Source: Zhengitettix transpicula (Eukaryota > Arthropoda > Insecta > Orthoptera > Tetrigidae). Taken from it: 64,000 nucleotides of DNA. Below are positions 11,755-22,757 of this stretch, one piece after another; position 1 is the stretch's first letter, and each line of letters starts with the position of its first letter. Under the pieces are notes generated by a model that had not been told where the DNA came from, did not search any database, and saw only the letters and a program-made list of their open reading frames with translations. Where the stretch lies: positions 72,646,532 to 72,710,531 of the forward strand of contig CM073591.1 of NCBI GenBank assembly GCA_037074705.1, in the 5' to 3' direction. The translations under genes were made by a program, and so were the position numbers.

Positions 11755-12230
11755 ACAATTTCTCAGCTGTTGCAAATTTACATCCCCAGGTCAGAAAAAA
11801 CGCCGATGGTTCGACAGTTGTAATTAACATTATATTTATAAGCTTCATGTTCCTCATATGGCGACAAAATAGGCTCTACGACTAAAACCACCCAATACTG
11901 CGTATATTATTAACACTCAAAATTCAATAACACTTGTACATGTATTATATTTTAATTCTTAATAACTGCATTTTTGAAATACCAATCGCAAATAATTTTT
12001 TTTAAACGAAAAATTCAGGGTTATTTATCGTGCGTAAAATCAGAATTATATTCACGCCTTTTGTTTTCCTCAGCAATCATCCTACTACCCCAGAAAAACA
12101 TGATACTATGTCACAAATGGAATAAACTCTTTACTTATAAGATATATTTTTACGTAACTTTTACTCGACTAAAATATGGAATAAATTATATCACATTTCT
12201 ATCATATAAAACGTTCTGAAGATCTACTTA
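11755..12230 (+). repeat. ~485-bp repeat family, copy 1 (tandem with copy 2)
   Basis: It starts AATTTCTCAGCTGTTGCAAA and includes ATATGGCGACAAAATAG, TCAAAATTCAATAACACT, TCAGCAATCATCCTACTACC and TATATTTTTACGTAA. All these blocks recur in the same order, reverse-complemented, at 42565-42985. No coding capacity is visible. Confidence 0.75.
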
Positions 12231-12235
12231 TCAAA

Positions 12236-12525
12236 GAAGTTGGATGTAGATATAATTTCTCACCTGTTAAAAATTCGCATCCCTAAGTCAGCACCGCCGC
12301 TGGTTTAAAAGTTATCAGGAAACATAATTCATCTTTTTTTTTACACTTAGTATAGTTTCTTACACAGCCAATAAGTAATATCTTCACAAATTATTTTTTT
12401 CATCTATCGCCTTACTGCCAAAGAAAACCTTAATCCTATATCTCAAATTCGATAAACACTTTACTTATGGACTATATTTTTACGTAATTTCCACTGGTCT
12501 GAAATGTGGAATAAATTATGATATA
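12236..12525 (+). repeat. ~485-bp repeat family, copy 2, internally shortened
   Basis: It begins TAGATATAATTTCTCACCTGTT about 485 bp after the equivalent point of copy 1. It carries CACCGCCGCTGG and GTTATCAGG like the 42.6-kb copy, then jumps to the ACTTTACTTATGGACTATATTTTTACGTAA end block. About 190 bp of the middle is missing or replaced. Confidence 0.65.
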
Positions 12526-12659
12526 TTAAATATCTGAGAGGAGTGATTAGTTATCCTGTATATGCTGTTTGTTGTAAATATCAATATTTTAATATTATTA
12601 ATAAATCATTTAATGACCTTTTAGAGACACTTTGTTTTTTATTTATATCTTTTGTGTGA

Positions 12660-12870
12660 AATGAATTTTGAGCCTCGGACCCGTTTACAAAATTTTTGTG
12701 AATTGTCCAGATTGTAATTGTTAGTAGTAATAATTTGTTATAATCATTTGGACAATACCTAAAGAACATACGAACAGACATCGAAACGTCGTAACGCTAT
12801 AAATAAAAAAATAAAGTGTCTGTATAAAGTCATTAAAAGATTTACTAATTCAAAAACAGACGTAAAATAA
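12660..12870 (+). repeat. Dispersed repeat (CGAAACGTCGT family), copy 1
   Basis: TTGTTATAATCATTTGGA, ATACGAACAGACATCGAAACGTCGT and TAAAGTGTCTGTATAAA match in order the segment at 28430-28590. No protein is recognisable. Confidence 0.6.
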
Positions 12871-13039
12871 AAACTTTCAATTAATGTGATTAATGTGATT
12901 TATACCTTCCGCATCTTGTGTCTAGCTCTTGGAATTAAATTGTTTGAAAAAAATGAAAAGGTCACTTTCTATATTACACCTAAGTATTTAATAAGCAGCA
13001 GTTAAGATTTATAAAAAGTGTCCTCGACCCAGTTATTTA

Positions 13040-13480
13040 GCTCCAATTAGACATTCTTGAATCCATTGAAAGAGCTGCGTAAGAGAGGTATTTATACAAC
13101 GCCTATGCGGAGAATAATAATTCAGTGGCGAGTGACTAACTACGCGTGTCTATCAGAGAGTCGAGCCACGCCTTCCGTGGCTGCAGCAAGAGTCCACTGC
13201 AGACAAAAGCTTGTTTACCGTCCTCGCATTCCGACGTCGTGCTGCACACAGAGCCAAGATTAATAACTCACAGCACCGCCGTCTCGGGCTCCTTAACATG
13301 TCTCCAATTACAGGCGGTAGCGCCGGCCAAACAGCTGCCCTGTCTTGCGAGTCATTTGCTTGTCAGAATAAGCGAAATATGCACCAACAGATTCCTCGTC
13401 TCGACGCAGCCCACTATCAGAGCCAGAGAATTCTTCTTTATTTCTCTATCTCACTTTATTTCTACCTAAATCTCCTACTG
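13040..13480. other. Locally GC-richer segment, unassigned
   Basis: There are three overlapping plus-strand frames (68, 107 and 123 residues) and none has a recognisable domain. The composition shift could mark a 5' exon/promoter or a transposon end. A palindrome-rich stretch CCACGCCTTCCGTGGCTG (13165-13182) lies inside. Confidence 0.3.
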
Positions 13481-14170
13481 TTCACTATATACTTATTAAA
13501 AACTAACCTAGATGTGATTTCTTCCTATAACAATTGCGTCAGCAAAGTTTCAGTCTATTATTTTTCCTTTGATCGGCGATAATATTCCCGCGAATCTTAA
13601 CCTAAACATTAACCAACGAAACCCTTTATACTATAGAGCCCCAACCTCAATCTACTTCGACCCTCTTGAAAACTTTTTTTAATCATCCCACATTTTTATA
13701 ATATATACGCTATTTACTGGTGCATGTCACTAACTAGGAATTATAAATGTACATATTAACGGATTAGTATATAAAAAGATAGACTGGACCAGGAATAAAT
13801 TTATAAGCAGTGCTCTTATCAATGAGATATCCTCGTCGTCCTTATACTATAGACATTTTTTTTCAAAACTTCCATTGACTCCCATCTGGGAATCCCTCTT
13901 TTATTCATATGTTTATATTCGTTACATTTCACCAAATTCCTAATTGATGCCTATTTTTATTGTAATAGATATTATAAAGACAATGGCGGATTTAACACTG
14001 GGGTTATAAGGATACTCCACTGCCTGAATCGCAATAGAATATTGAGGAGGTCCTGAGATCAATTTTAAATTCCGCTCATTCAGTTTCATAGCCCATAGGG
14101 CTTAAGCTGTGATTATTAAAATATATATTTCAAGAAGAGAAAAAAATTATTTCAAACAATTACATGTATT
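13481..14170. other. AT-rich DNA, nothing recognised
   Basis: No coding or repeat signal recognised. Confidence 0.5.
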
Positions 14171-14174
14171 ATTA

Positions 14175-14420
14175 TCATTGAGTGTTTTGTCTGCGGTCAG
14201 GTTATTGTAGTTCTGTAAATTTCCTTCTCCACCTTGCTTTGTCCTGGGCTTCTTCCTTGAACGCCCAATATATTTTTTCGCCCTATAAACGTCTAGCAGG
14301 GCTGTCGTCACCTTCCTCCAACATGGACTCCAAATTCTTGTACTTGTCGTTCGTTGATTTCGTGCATCCTTATTATGTGTCAGATAGAGTTTGCCTTTCT
14401 CTTAAATGCTGTACTTAAGT
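14175..14420 (-). pseudogene. Possible relic of a non-LTR retrotransposon ORF2 end
   Basis: On the minus strand one frame reads EEAQDKARWRRKFTEL with a stop just upstream. It resembles the A-Q-D-R-x-x-W-R block found near the C-terminal end of many insect non-LTR reverse-transcriptase polyproteins. The match is one short block interrupted by stops, so this is a weak inference. Confidence 0.25.
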
Positions 14421-16140
14421 AGGATCTATTCTTCGTTAATCTTCTTAAGCCTAATCATATTTTACTTTTTTTTTTCGGATCTACTCCAACACAACATTTT
14501 ATAACTTTCCAAGTATTTCGTCTTCCTCTTAGTTATAATAAATTTTTAATGAATGAATTTTTGATATGGTTGTGATTGATGATTTTCTATAATAAATAAT
14601 ATATTAGATGTAAAGTCAGTTAATAATCGTAAATCACCGTTTTTGGTAATACTTAATTTTTCCTTAATAAATTACAAACGTGAATAAATTCTGCCTCTAC
14701 CAAGTAAGAACTCGAAAATAGTAAAAATAATTGATATGGGTGAAGTTGACGAATATTTTTTTGCCGAATATACAATTCCAAAATCTTGGAAGATAAAAAT
14801 CAATTTTCAGACAATCTCTCATCCACTTAAATCAATTTTTCTTTTATCTGAAAGTGACACAAGTAATATTGATTTTTAAATATTTTGAAAATACAAGTCG
14901 AAATATCTAAACTTGATAAACTTTTAGAACGGGCATTGTTATGACATTTAAATCCACACCGACCACTTGAAACAATTAAAAAGACATGTCATCTTTTTTA
15001 AGAAATGGATGATGAATCGAAAATTATTTCGATTTAAAGCGGAGTCTTGTAGCGAAATTGAAAAATATTCACGTTCAGTTACTTGAAAATATATTTATTC
15101 TTTAATAATAATAATAATAATAATAAGGAAAATAAAGACTGATAATTATTTTCGTATTTAATAATTGCATCCCTAAAAAATAAAATATTTTAAAACAGAT
15201 AGATTTTACATGGGCCAAAATAGACCTGTAACATTCTCATATGAATAAAAAGGGGATTTTTAAAAGTTTCTATGGTATATTAATTAGTTACACTGACCAA
15301 AATTCGTGGAAGTCACCCATTTTTCATCAATTAGAAATTTCAAAGACATCTGGTTAAGCATCGTAATTGAGCAGATGAATGTCAATCCCCGTTTATTTAT
15401 ATAAATGAAACAATAGTTTCAAAGTTATAAATCGAATAATAAAATAGCGAAATGCTAAATTTATATTGAATAAATATTTTTATTGTCGCTATTATTCTAC
15501 AGTTTTTTTTCGAGATTGTGGTTAATTATAACTTTTATTAAAGGTGATGGTCATGAATTCAACTTATACGGGATTAAATTCCATTACGTGTTAAATAATT
15601 TCAATCTTTCTATAAAGATTAATTTTAAGAAGACTAGTATATGAATTACGAGTACATTAATATTTTTAGGTTCCTATCAAACAACATTTGAATTCATGAG
15701 TATTGCTATATATTTGTGACGCTATTAATATGGTAAATTAAAAAAACCGTTATTGGTCATATAAAATTGTTTAAATACGTCACGAATTATTATGGCCACA
15801 TACATTCTAAGAAAAATCAATTCGGAAAAAATAAACCCAGTAGGCTTTCTAACTAAAAATACATAATCTACTAATATTAATTTTTAAATAAAACTTAATC
15901 TCATTCTAGTTCTGAGAGTTATAGTTTATTTCTGGGTTCGGAAAAGATAGATTCTGGGTTATTTGTGCTTACTTAATTTAGAAAAGATCTTTATTTTAAA
16001 TTATATTATTTATTATTGATTCAGTGTTGGACCACCAATAATTTTAACTACCGCTTTAATATTTACTGCTGAAAGTTGAATAATTTATCTAACTAGTTAA
16101 CACATTCTGATAAAATATTCCGGAAAAATAAACTAGTTGG
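14421..16140. other. AT-rich DNA with a short (AAT)n run
   Basis: An (AAT)n microsatellite spans about 15104-15126. Otherwise nothing recognisable. Confidence 0.6.
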
Positions 16141-16330
16141 TGGCATACGGAAGGGATGCTGCGGTCCAGAATTCCACTTACTGGCCATCTGTTGGCCACC
16201 GAACGACCTTAACAGTTGCGACGGCAGCGCACAGAGAGCAGCACGTCCGATAATACTTTACCAATCCTGTCTTGTTACTAGGATATTTTGTCGTTTAACA
16301 CAAAGTTTCTCAATCAGGTAAAGTAAATAC
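16141..16330. other. GC-richer islet, unassigned
   Basis: It contains CTGGCCATCTGTTGGCCACC and a run of G/C-rich sequence unlike its flanks, without a long frame. It may be a noncoding exon, promoter or repeat end. Confidence 0.25.
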
Positions 16331-16864
16331 TCACAAAAGAATAAATTGCGTACGAAAATAGTGGCTCCCAATATATCTCGAATAATATTAATTACATTAT
16401 TCTGCCGACATTTTACATGACTTTAACACAATCGTAGTTTTCCATTTTTTGTCTCAGTTATGGTTTTCACTCGGATTTGTAAAACATACTAGGACAATAC
16501 GTTTATTACTTAGTATTATGATAGCATGGTGAGCAAGTGCACAGAATACAAAATCGAATACGAAATTTCTCCTCAATAGACAGAATGTATATATAATTAA
16601 ACTAGAAATTTTCTGCATAAAGTGTATATAAAATAAATTATATTTCCATTAGATTTCAACAGGCTGTTAGTGGTTATGACTAAACAACATAATAAAGTCT
16701 CTTCTTTTACCTCTAAAGCCGCCAAATTGTGTATGCATGAAGAGCTAAGAGTTAAAAAATAAACAAAGGAAGAAATAGGGAGTGAGTCTTCCATAGATTT
16801 TGCAATTAATTTTTTTTAAAATAATATAAAAATTAGTTATCGTCCTATATGTTTTTAGATATGA

Positions 16865-17201
16865 TTAGAAGTAGTAAAATACCAAGCATATTTTATTAAT
16901 AAATATTTTTACCTGCTGTGTAATATTACATTTTGTTCGCAGTTGTTCATATTCAACAGACAACATCCTATCCATGGTATTCGTGGCTAACACTATCTGG
17001 AGAGACGGCTTCCTGACCGTCAACTTTAAGGGGTATGTGGACAGTGTGCCGGTTCTGCTCAGCATTATTATTTATAATTTTTTTTAGGAGAAATGGAACC
17101 AACACAATGTGACGCGTTTTTTGGTGATGATGAGACCGAGGAAGACAAACATCTGTGCTTATGCCGGTGCTTCTGAAACCTGAGATTAAGACGCTAACCA
17201 C
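16865..17201 (-). other. Candidate exon region, unidentified
   Basis: On the minus strand the frame 17065-16915 reads TYPLKLTVRKPSLQIVLATN, then MDRMLSVEYEQLRTKCNITQQ, and stops being protein-like at a donor-like CAGCAG/GTAAAA. A second frame (17201-16968) overlaps it. On the plus strand TTTTTTTTAG/GAGAAATGG is also acceptor-like. With two strands competing and no domain recognised, this is only a candidate. Confidence 0.2.
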
Positions 17202-18820
17202 AGTAATAATATATTTATTAAGTGATAAAATTTAATAGATATTAATAAACCCAGCTGATAAATAACATTAGTGAACGCTTTCTCACATATTAAATCAGAA
17301 TTTAGGTATACGGGAAAATAATACTTTTAATTTCAACTGCCACAGTTTAGAACAGAATCATAGTTTACAATTTTATTCGTATCACATTATATTTAAAAAA
17401 TTATTATATTCCAAGCTAATTAACAAGGTGTACTGACCATATATATATAGGAATTATCAATATCCTACTGTTCAAGAAATGTGATCATGAGAATGTTTAG
17501 AATAATTAGTAGCGTTTAGTGCTGTGATTAAAATTAATTTTTTAATATATTAAGTCCCAGTTTTGAACTAAATAAATTAATATAATTCTATGTAAGTTAA
17601 ACATCCTTAATAACACCTAGAACATATGTTTCAATACATTAATCGTCACTTTATTTTCATTTGTGAAAATAATACTAATATTAAATGTTTACTCTGAGCA
17701 TTTTTCCAGAAAGAACAGAAGCTTTCAATGAAAGTTCAGTCATATAGGCCTGATCCTTTATATATAGCATTTAAATGCTGGATGCTTTTGTCGGAAGGAA
17801 AACTAAAATTCAGTAATTAACGAAATAAGGGAAGCATTCTCGAAAATAGGCTCTGTAGAAATAAAACTACTTTTCTGAAAATTATTTAAGTTGACAGAAA
17901 ACTATAGGTCCCCGTTCGAAATTATCAACTCCTTGGTATGAAGCGTTGATTTTAAAACGATCTTGCTTAGGTGAACCGGGTATGGAACGCAAAAGTACAT
18001 TTTCAAAATATTCCAAGAAAAGTAAACTCTTTAAGAAATTTTTTATTTCTTATCTGAAACAAGCCGCATCAGAGCGACACAGGCCGAAGTTGATGTCAGG
18101 CTTAAGAACTTAGGTGATCGGACAGACAGGAATCGTTTTGTTCCGAACCAATTTCAAAAACGACTTGATTGATGCTATGTGAAAGATATTAATTTTAGGG
18201 TGTCGACTGTGATTTATGGAGTGTCGCAATGTTGTAGATAAAGTGTGGAAATATAAAAAGTTGATAATAGTCCCAGCAGGGGATTCAGAGAAGCTTACTA
18301 AATTTGATGACAGGTGATCATTGAGTTAATCGGTGAGACTTTCATTTGCACTTCTACTTCGTCTTATACTTGGTCGTATGCTGTTTGTAGTAGTATTGTC
18401 GGTACAGATTACCGCACTTAGAAGATAATCCGGGGTATCAGCAGCTCGAGCGCTGCTTGACATATGAAAAGTCCCGAGACTTCACCTGACAAGAGATGAA
18501 CCTAGAGCAGACAGTTGACTGACAGACAAGGAAGATGTTTGGGATTCGGAGAAACAGAGTGGAGATAATCCGTAATTCCAAAATATTTCTTTTTTCAGGC
18601 TGCACATTCTAAGTAATTATAATGTATAAAACTCCAGAGGTTTACCATTATAACATGCCAACCAGATATATGACTCGAAAATTAGCTTTGTAAGAAAATA
18701 TTGATTTAAAACTTACAATTTTAAATTATGGCTTTGTTTACATTTATTACCGTTTCCTGAAACCTTTTCTCGTCTTGTAATATATTGTAATGCCAATTAA
18801 TTAGGCCATTAATTGGTTTT
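17202..18820. other. AT-rich DNA, nothing recognised
   Basis: No frame above background and no family shared with other parts of the window. Confidence 0.5.
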
Positions 18821-18829
18821 AATAAAATT

Positions 18830-19140
18830 TAATTGTAGTGGGAGGAGCTTCCAAAACAACAATGGAGCCGAGCTCTGTTGCTTTGTCGGAAAGTCAAAAA
18901 TGGCGTATGCACGCTAAAACTGGAGAGCACTAAGAGTTAGTTGGTGGCGGGACATTACAGAGGACGGAACGAATAATACTAGAGCAGAGACTAGCCATCG
19001 TTAATGTATTTAAGACAAAGTAAAACATTTACGAAGTATTACCCCGTAAATATCGCTAAGTTAGCAGTTTTTACGTCTATCAGCAGTCAGGAAAGGAAGT
19101 CAGGTTAAGTCCAAAGCGGTAAAGGACTAACAAATCTACG
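18830..19140 (+). other. GC-richer islet with a 23-aa ORF
   Basis: AACAATGG opens a short frame at 18862-18933 (MEPSSVALSESQKWRMHAKT...). The surrounding 300 bp is less AT-rich than its flanks. It could be a first exon or a transposon end; nothing more can be said. Confidence 0.2.
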
Positions 19141-21655
19141 AATCATAGGATCCGTATAAGGCAAGCAGACTTCACATAGCTGAAAAAAAGAGGATCATCC
19201 GAGTTCCTGGGAGCCTAGCAATTTTGACTTCAATAGTGTAAAATCTGTGAATCTTAGAATCAGTGTAAAATTTTGCAAAAGTGTATTTCCGAAACCAAAC
19301 GGAATGATTGTACTAGCTGGAAACTACGTACTAATGATTAATTGTAAACGTAATTAAAGGATAGAGTCAGATTACTTTCTCTTTTAAATTGTCACCAAAA
19401 TTAATTTATTTTCTTCTTAATTTATTTCTATCGACGTATTGTTTAGGTAAATGTGAACTGTTTGTTAATCAGATTTTGAAAACAATTTGTTGTGTCCATT
19501 ATCAAACCCAGTGAAGGCCCTGAGAAATTAATATTTTAAATTGTAATTGTTTTTGAGTTATTGCCACAAAATAAATAAATATTTTGTTTGTTAATTGATT
19601 ATCTTTTCATTTAAGTCTATGTCAACTATGTCATTCCTTATTTGATTACGAACATCGGAATCCTTTACATTAGTATCAATGCGCATGTTCCATAGCGTAA
19701 CGCACGCTGTGATGTTCATTACGATTGCCCGAGGGTTTAATTAGGTTGGCCACCCAAAAGCAACTCCCGACTTTATCTTCAGTGCTAAAGCAATATTCCG
19801 TTTTATGGCGGGTTCATGCAGCAGATCAAATCCAAAGCACTGTGCTTGAAAGTGGGGTGTTAACGAAATCTTTATGCCAGTATCAAAATTTCAATCTAGT
19901 TTGTCGCTTTCTCAGAAAATAAACCATAAGGTGCTGTAAATCAATTTCTATTCTTGAAAACGGGAAACGCAACAATGTCGAAAATTAAAGTATAACAGAA
20001 CGCTTGCTAAATTTAAATATCGATTATACATTATTAAAATGATATAATTTCAACAAAATGCATTCATAATTATTGATAGTGAAATTCAGTTAAATTGAAT
20101 TTATTCCGTATGTAATTACATATTAATTAACTTTACTGTTCATTAGGGTTTACCAAAATATATTAACGTCTTGTCTGTTTTTAATGTTAAACCCTAATAT
20201 AATCGAACGCCACTGAGTAGCGTTTGGCTCCTCCTGAAGTCTAGCCTCTATAATTTAGTTATATAGAACAATATGATAACATATATATACCTGATAAATT
20301 AGTGAAAAAGCTATGGAGTTTATTAAATTCATATTTAAAGAATACTTCAGAGAAATAAACAACCCGACTTTGAGAAGGAAAGAATTACATTTATCAGCAG
20401 GTTTACGTTTTTATTACTAGAATTGATTTATCTGAGTATGAACTACTCTAACACTTTCAGCGAAATTAAAAGTTTTTATTTAGTTCTTGTTGATACTTCT
20501 GATAAGAAGAGTGACAACTCGAGGGCACGTAAATTATAAGTATTATAATATTAACACACTATATTTCATTTTCAGTCTACAAATAATTTTCTAGTTCATT
20601 TCTTGTTTGCAAATATGCAGGTTATATATATTTATTTTGACAAACTTACTCCATGAGAAGTTTTTATTTTCCTTCTTGCGGCTTCCGGAGTCAATGTTTT
20701 TCTTTTGAGCGTGTTCAGAAAGAACCTAGATTGAAAAAAATTGGGCCAATGCTTGGACAGCGCCAAGAGGTTATAAAAGTGTGGAAAAAATGGAACAAAA
20801 AATCGTAAAAGAGAATTTCACGATTCATCAGTCACGGTCTCGGCCAGTTGGATGTTACAGAAGCAAACAAAGTAATTTTTATTTCTAGATTTAGGTATAT
20901 AACTTGTATTTGGCCGATGTTTGTCGAAGTAGACCGAAATTTTGCTTCGTATTCTCCCATTACTAGATATTATCATTGGTAGCGACAAGTATATAGAAGA
21001 GAAAGGCGTAGGTATAAAAACTGAAAAATACATTATTCACATATATTATTGGTACTCTTATTTGCCTAGAAACATTTAAACAAGTTTGTGAGTAACAAAA
21101 AAATATTTATGCTGATTGCTGCTTTAATTGATAAAAAATAAAATGTTCCTTTTCTTAAGACATTTTAAATCAAGTACACCAATCCCAAGTACGAAAAATA
21201 AAGTTATAATTTGTGCTATATATCCTAACTAGAAACAACCGTGATAACTCAGAAAAATACAGGGCATTTCCAAAATATAGGGCATAATTTTAGGTATGTA
21301 GATAATAAAAAAGTTTTTGTGCTACTGTACTTATTTTAACAGGAACTTAATCAGAGTATCGTTTCAAAATTTCAAGTTGTTTGGAAAGTTAAATGTTTCA
21401 AAATGATAGCTCATCACCAGTTATAGTTACTGTACTATATAAATTAATTAAAGAACTCTCAAGTCCGTTAAAACTCAGGAACTTGTATTATTGTTGTTAA
21501 CATCATTACATTTTAAAATAAAACGACGACACTACATTCTTTTTTAGCAATAATATTTTCACGCGGTCGCGTGTAACATCTTTGACGCGTTATATCAACT
21601 GTTCCCAATATGATTGTAATTCCGCTACATATGTATCCGAAAATGCTTGGTTTCC
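19141..21655. other. AT-rich DNA, nothing recognised
   Basis: Only short frames (for example 19725-19922 + and 20818-21033 -) without domains, splice context or composition that would support a gene. Confidence 0.5.
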
Positions 21656-21659
21656 TAAT

Positions 21660-21871
21660 TATGTCCTACCTGATGCAGGTTTTCTAGGGTTTGTCCTGTA
21701 TCACTTACAGACGAATGCCGGCTAGGATCCTTCATGTACAGCCCAGATGCCCTAGTTCACCCTTGGCTACCTTCCTCTACATTTCCGCAACCTACCTTTC
21801 AAATCCCTGCCTTTGCTATTAGAGTGGAGTGGCCAATTTGTGGATTACCCTATATATTGCCTGTCTACAGA
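21660..21871 (+). repeat. ~540-bp retroposon, 3' half
   Basis: From CTACCTGATGCAGGTTTTCT to ACCCTATATATTGCCTGTCTAC it matches the 3' half of the copy at 46986-47529. It lies about 20 bp before a longer copy in the same orientation. Confidence 0.75.
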
Positions 21872-21889
21872 TTCTTCTTCATCTTGATT

Positions 21890-22392
21890 ACAAGCAAGGC
21901 AACCTGTGCGAGCATTCTGTCGGTAGTGATACTTCCAAAAGGGCTCTGGAGGAGGCTCTCTGGTTTTTCGTACTAAGGTTTCTACTAGCCGAGGAACCTG
22001 GGCCTGTTTTGAGATGTGTATGTTCAGGGGTCGCAGAACTTGGGCGTATGGTAAGAATTGTCCGCTATTCCTATTGGAATAGTTGACCAGCTACCTCCTA
22101 AACTGGTCAAGACATGGAGAGGGGAAAGCTGCAACCCCACAGTAAATCCCTCTCCCGCCATCAGAAGAGAAAAGTTAAAAAAGTCCGCCCTACCTGATGC
22201 AGGTTTTTCTAGGGTTATCCCTGCATCACGTTTAGACAAATTGCTGGGAAGGATCCTTAAACTATATCCCTGGGACCCTAATTAACCCTTGGCTACCTTG
22301 CTCTACCTTTCCGCATTCTTTCAGTCCCTTTCCTATGCTATAAGAGGTGAGTGGCCACTATGCGGATTACCCTATATACAGCCCATCTTCTT
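21890..22392 (+). repeat. ~540-bp retroposon, near-complete copy
   Basis: It aligns from the 5' region (CTGTGCGAGCATTCTGTC) through CCTATTGGAATAGTTGACCA, CTACCTGATGCAGG and TAGGATCCTT-like blocks to ACCCTATATACAGCC. It ends at a CTTCTTCTT stretch instead of poly(A) and abuts a decayed transposase. Together with the preceding half copy it makes a tandem pair. Confidence 0.75.
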
Positions 22393-22394
22393 CT

Positions 22395-22757
22395 TTTCTT
22401 AAATACAGGTCTTACATCGATGTGTCACAACCTGCCACCATTCTTGAATAATGGCGCTCCTGCACACTTCAGTCGTACGGCTCGCCGAAACTTGGATCGA
22501 ACATTTGCTGATCGATGCAAAGAGGTGGCCCAATTGCTTGGCCTCCAAGCCACCTCATTTGAACCCTATCGATTTCTACTTGCGGGGGCATTTAAAATCA
22601 TTGGTGTATTCGTCTCCGGTGCCTACCATGGAATCCCTTTAGAATCGAATTGTGGCAGGTTGTGAGAAAATTCGCAATACTCCTGGAATCTGAGATTGTG
22701 TTCGATGGAAGGCCTGTATTCAAGCAGGAGGTTGACATTTTGAACATCATCTGTTAG
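22395..22757 (+). pseudogene. Mariner/Tc1-type transposase C-terminal relic
   Basis: Two frames carry pieces of a DDE transposase. LNNGAPAHFSRTARRNLD (about 22442-22495) corresponds to the second catalytic block, usually D-G-A-P-x-H-F, with the Asp here Asn. WPNCLASKPPHLNPIDFYLR then HLKSLVYSSPVPTMESL corresponds to the W-P-x-x-S-P-D-L-x-P-L-D-F third block and the region after it. Frame changes, stops and loss of the catalytic Asp make it a dead copy. The pieces continue to about 22750 as VDILNIIC-like sequence. Confidence 0.75.

Noticed and set aside
16968..17201. Acidic plus-strand mini-exon after TTTTTTTTAG at about 17.09 kb
   Set aside because: Very short frames, competing minus-strand candidate, no partner exon.
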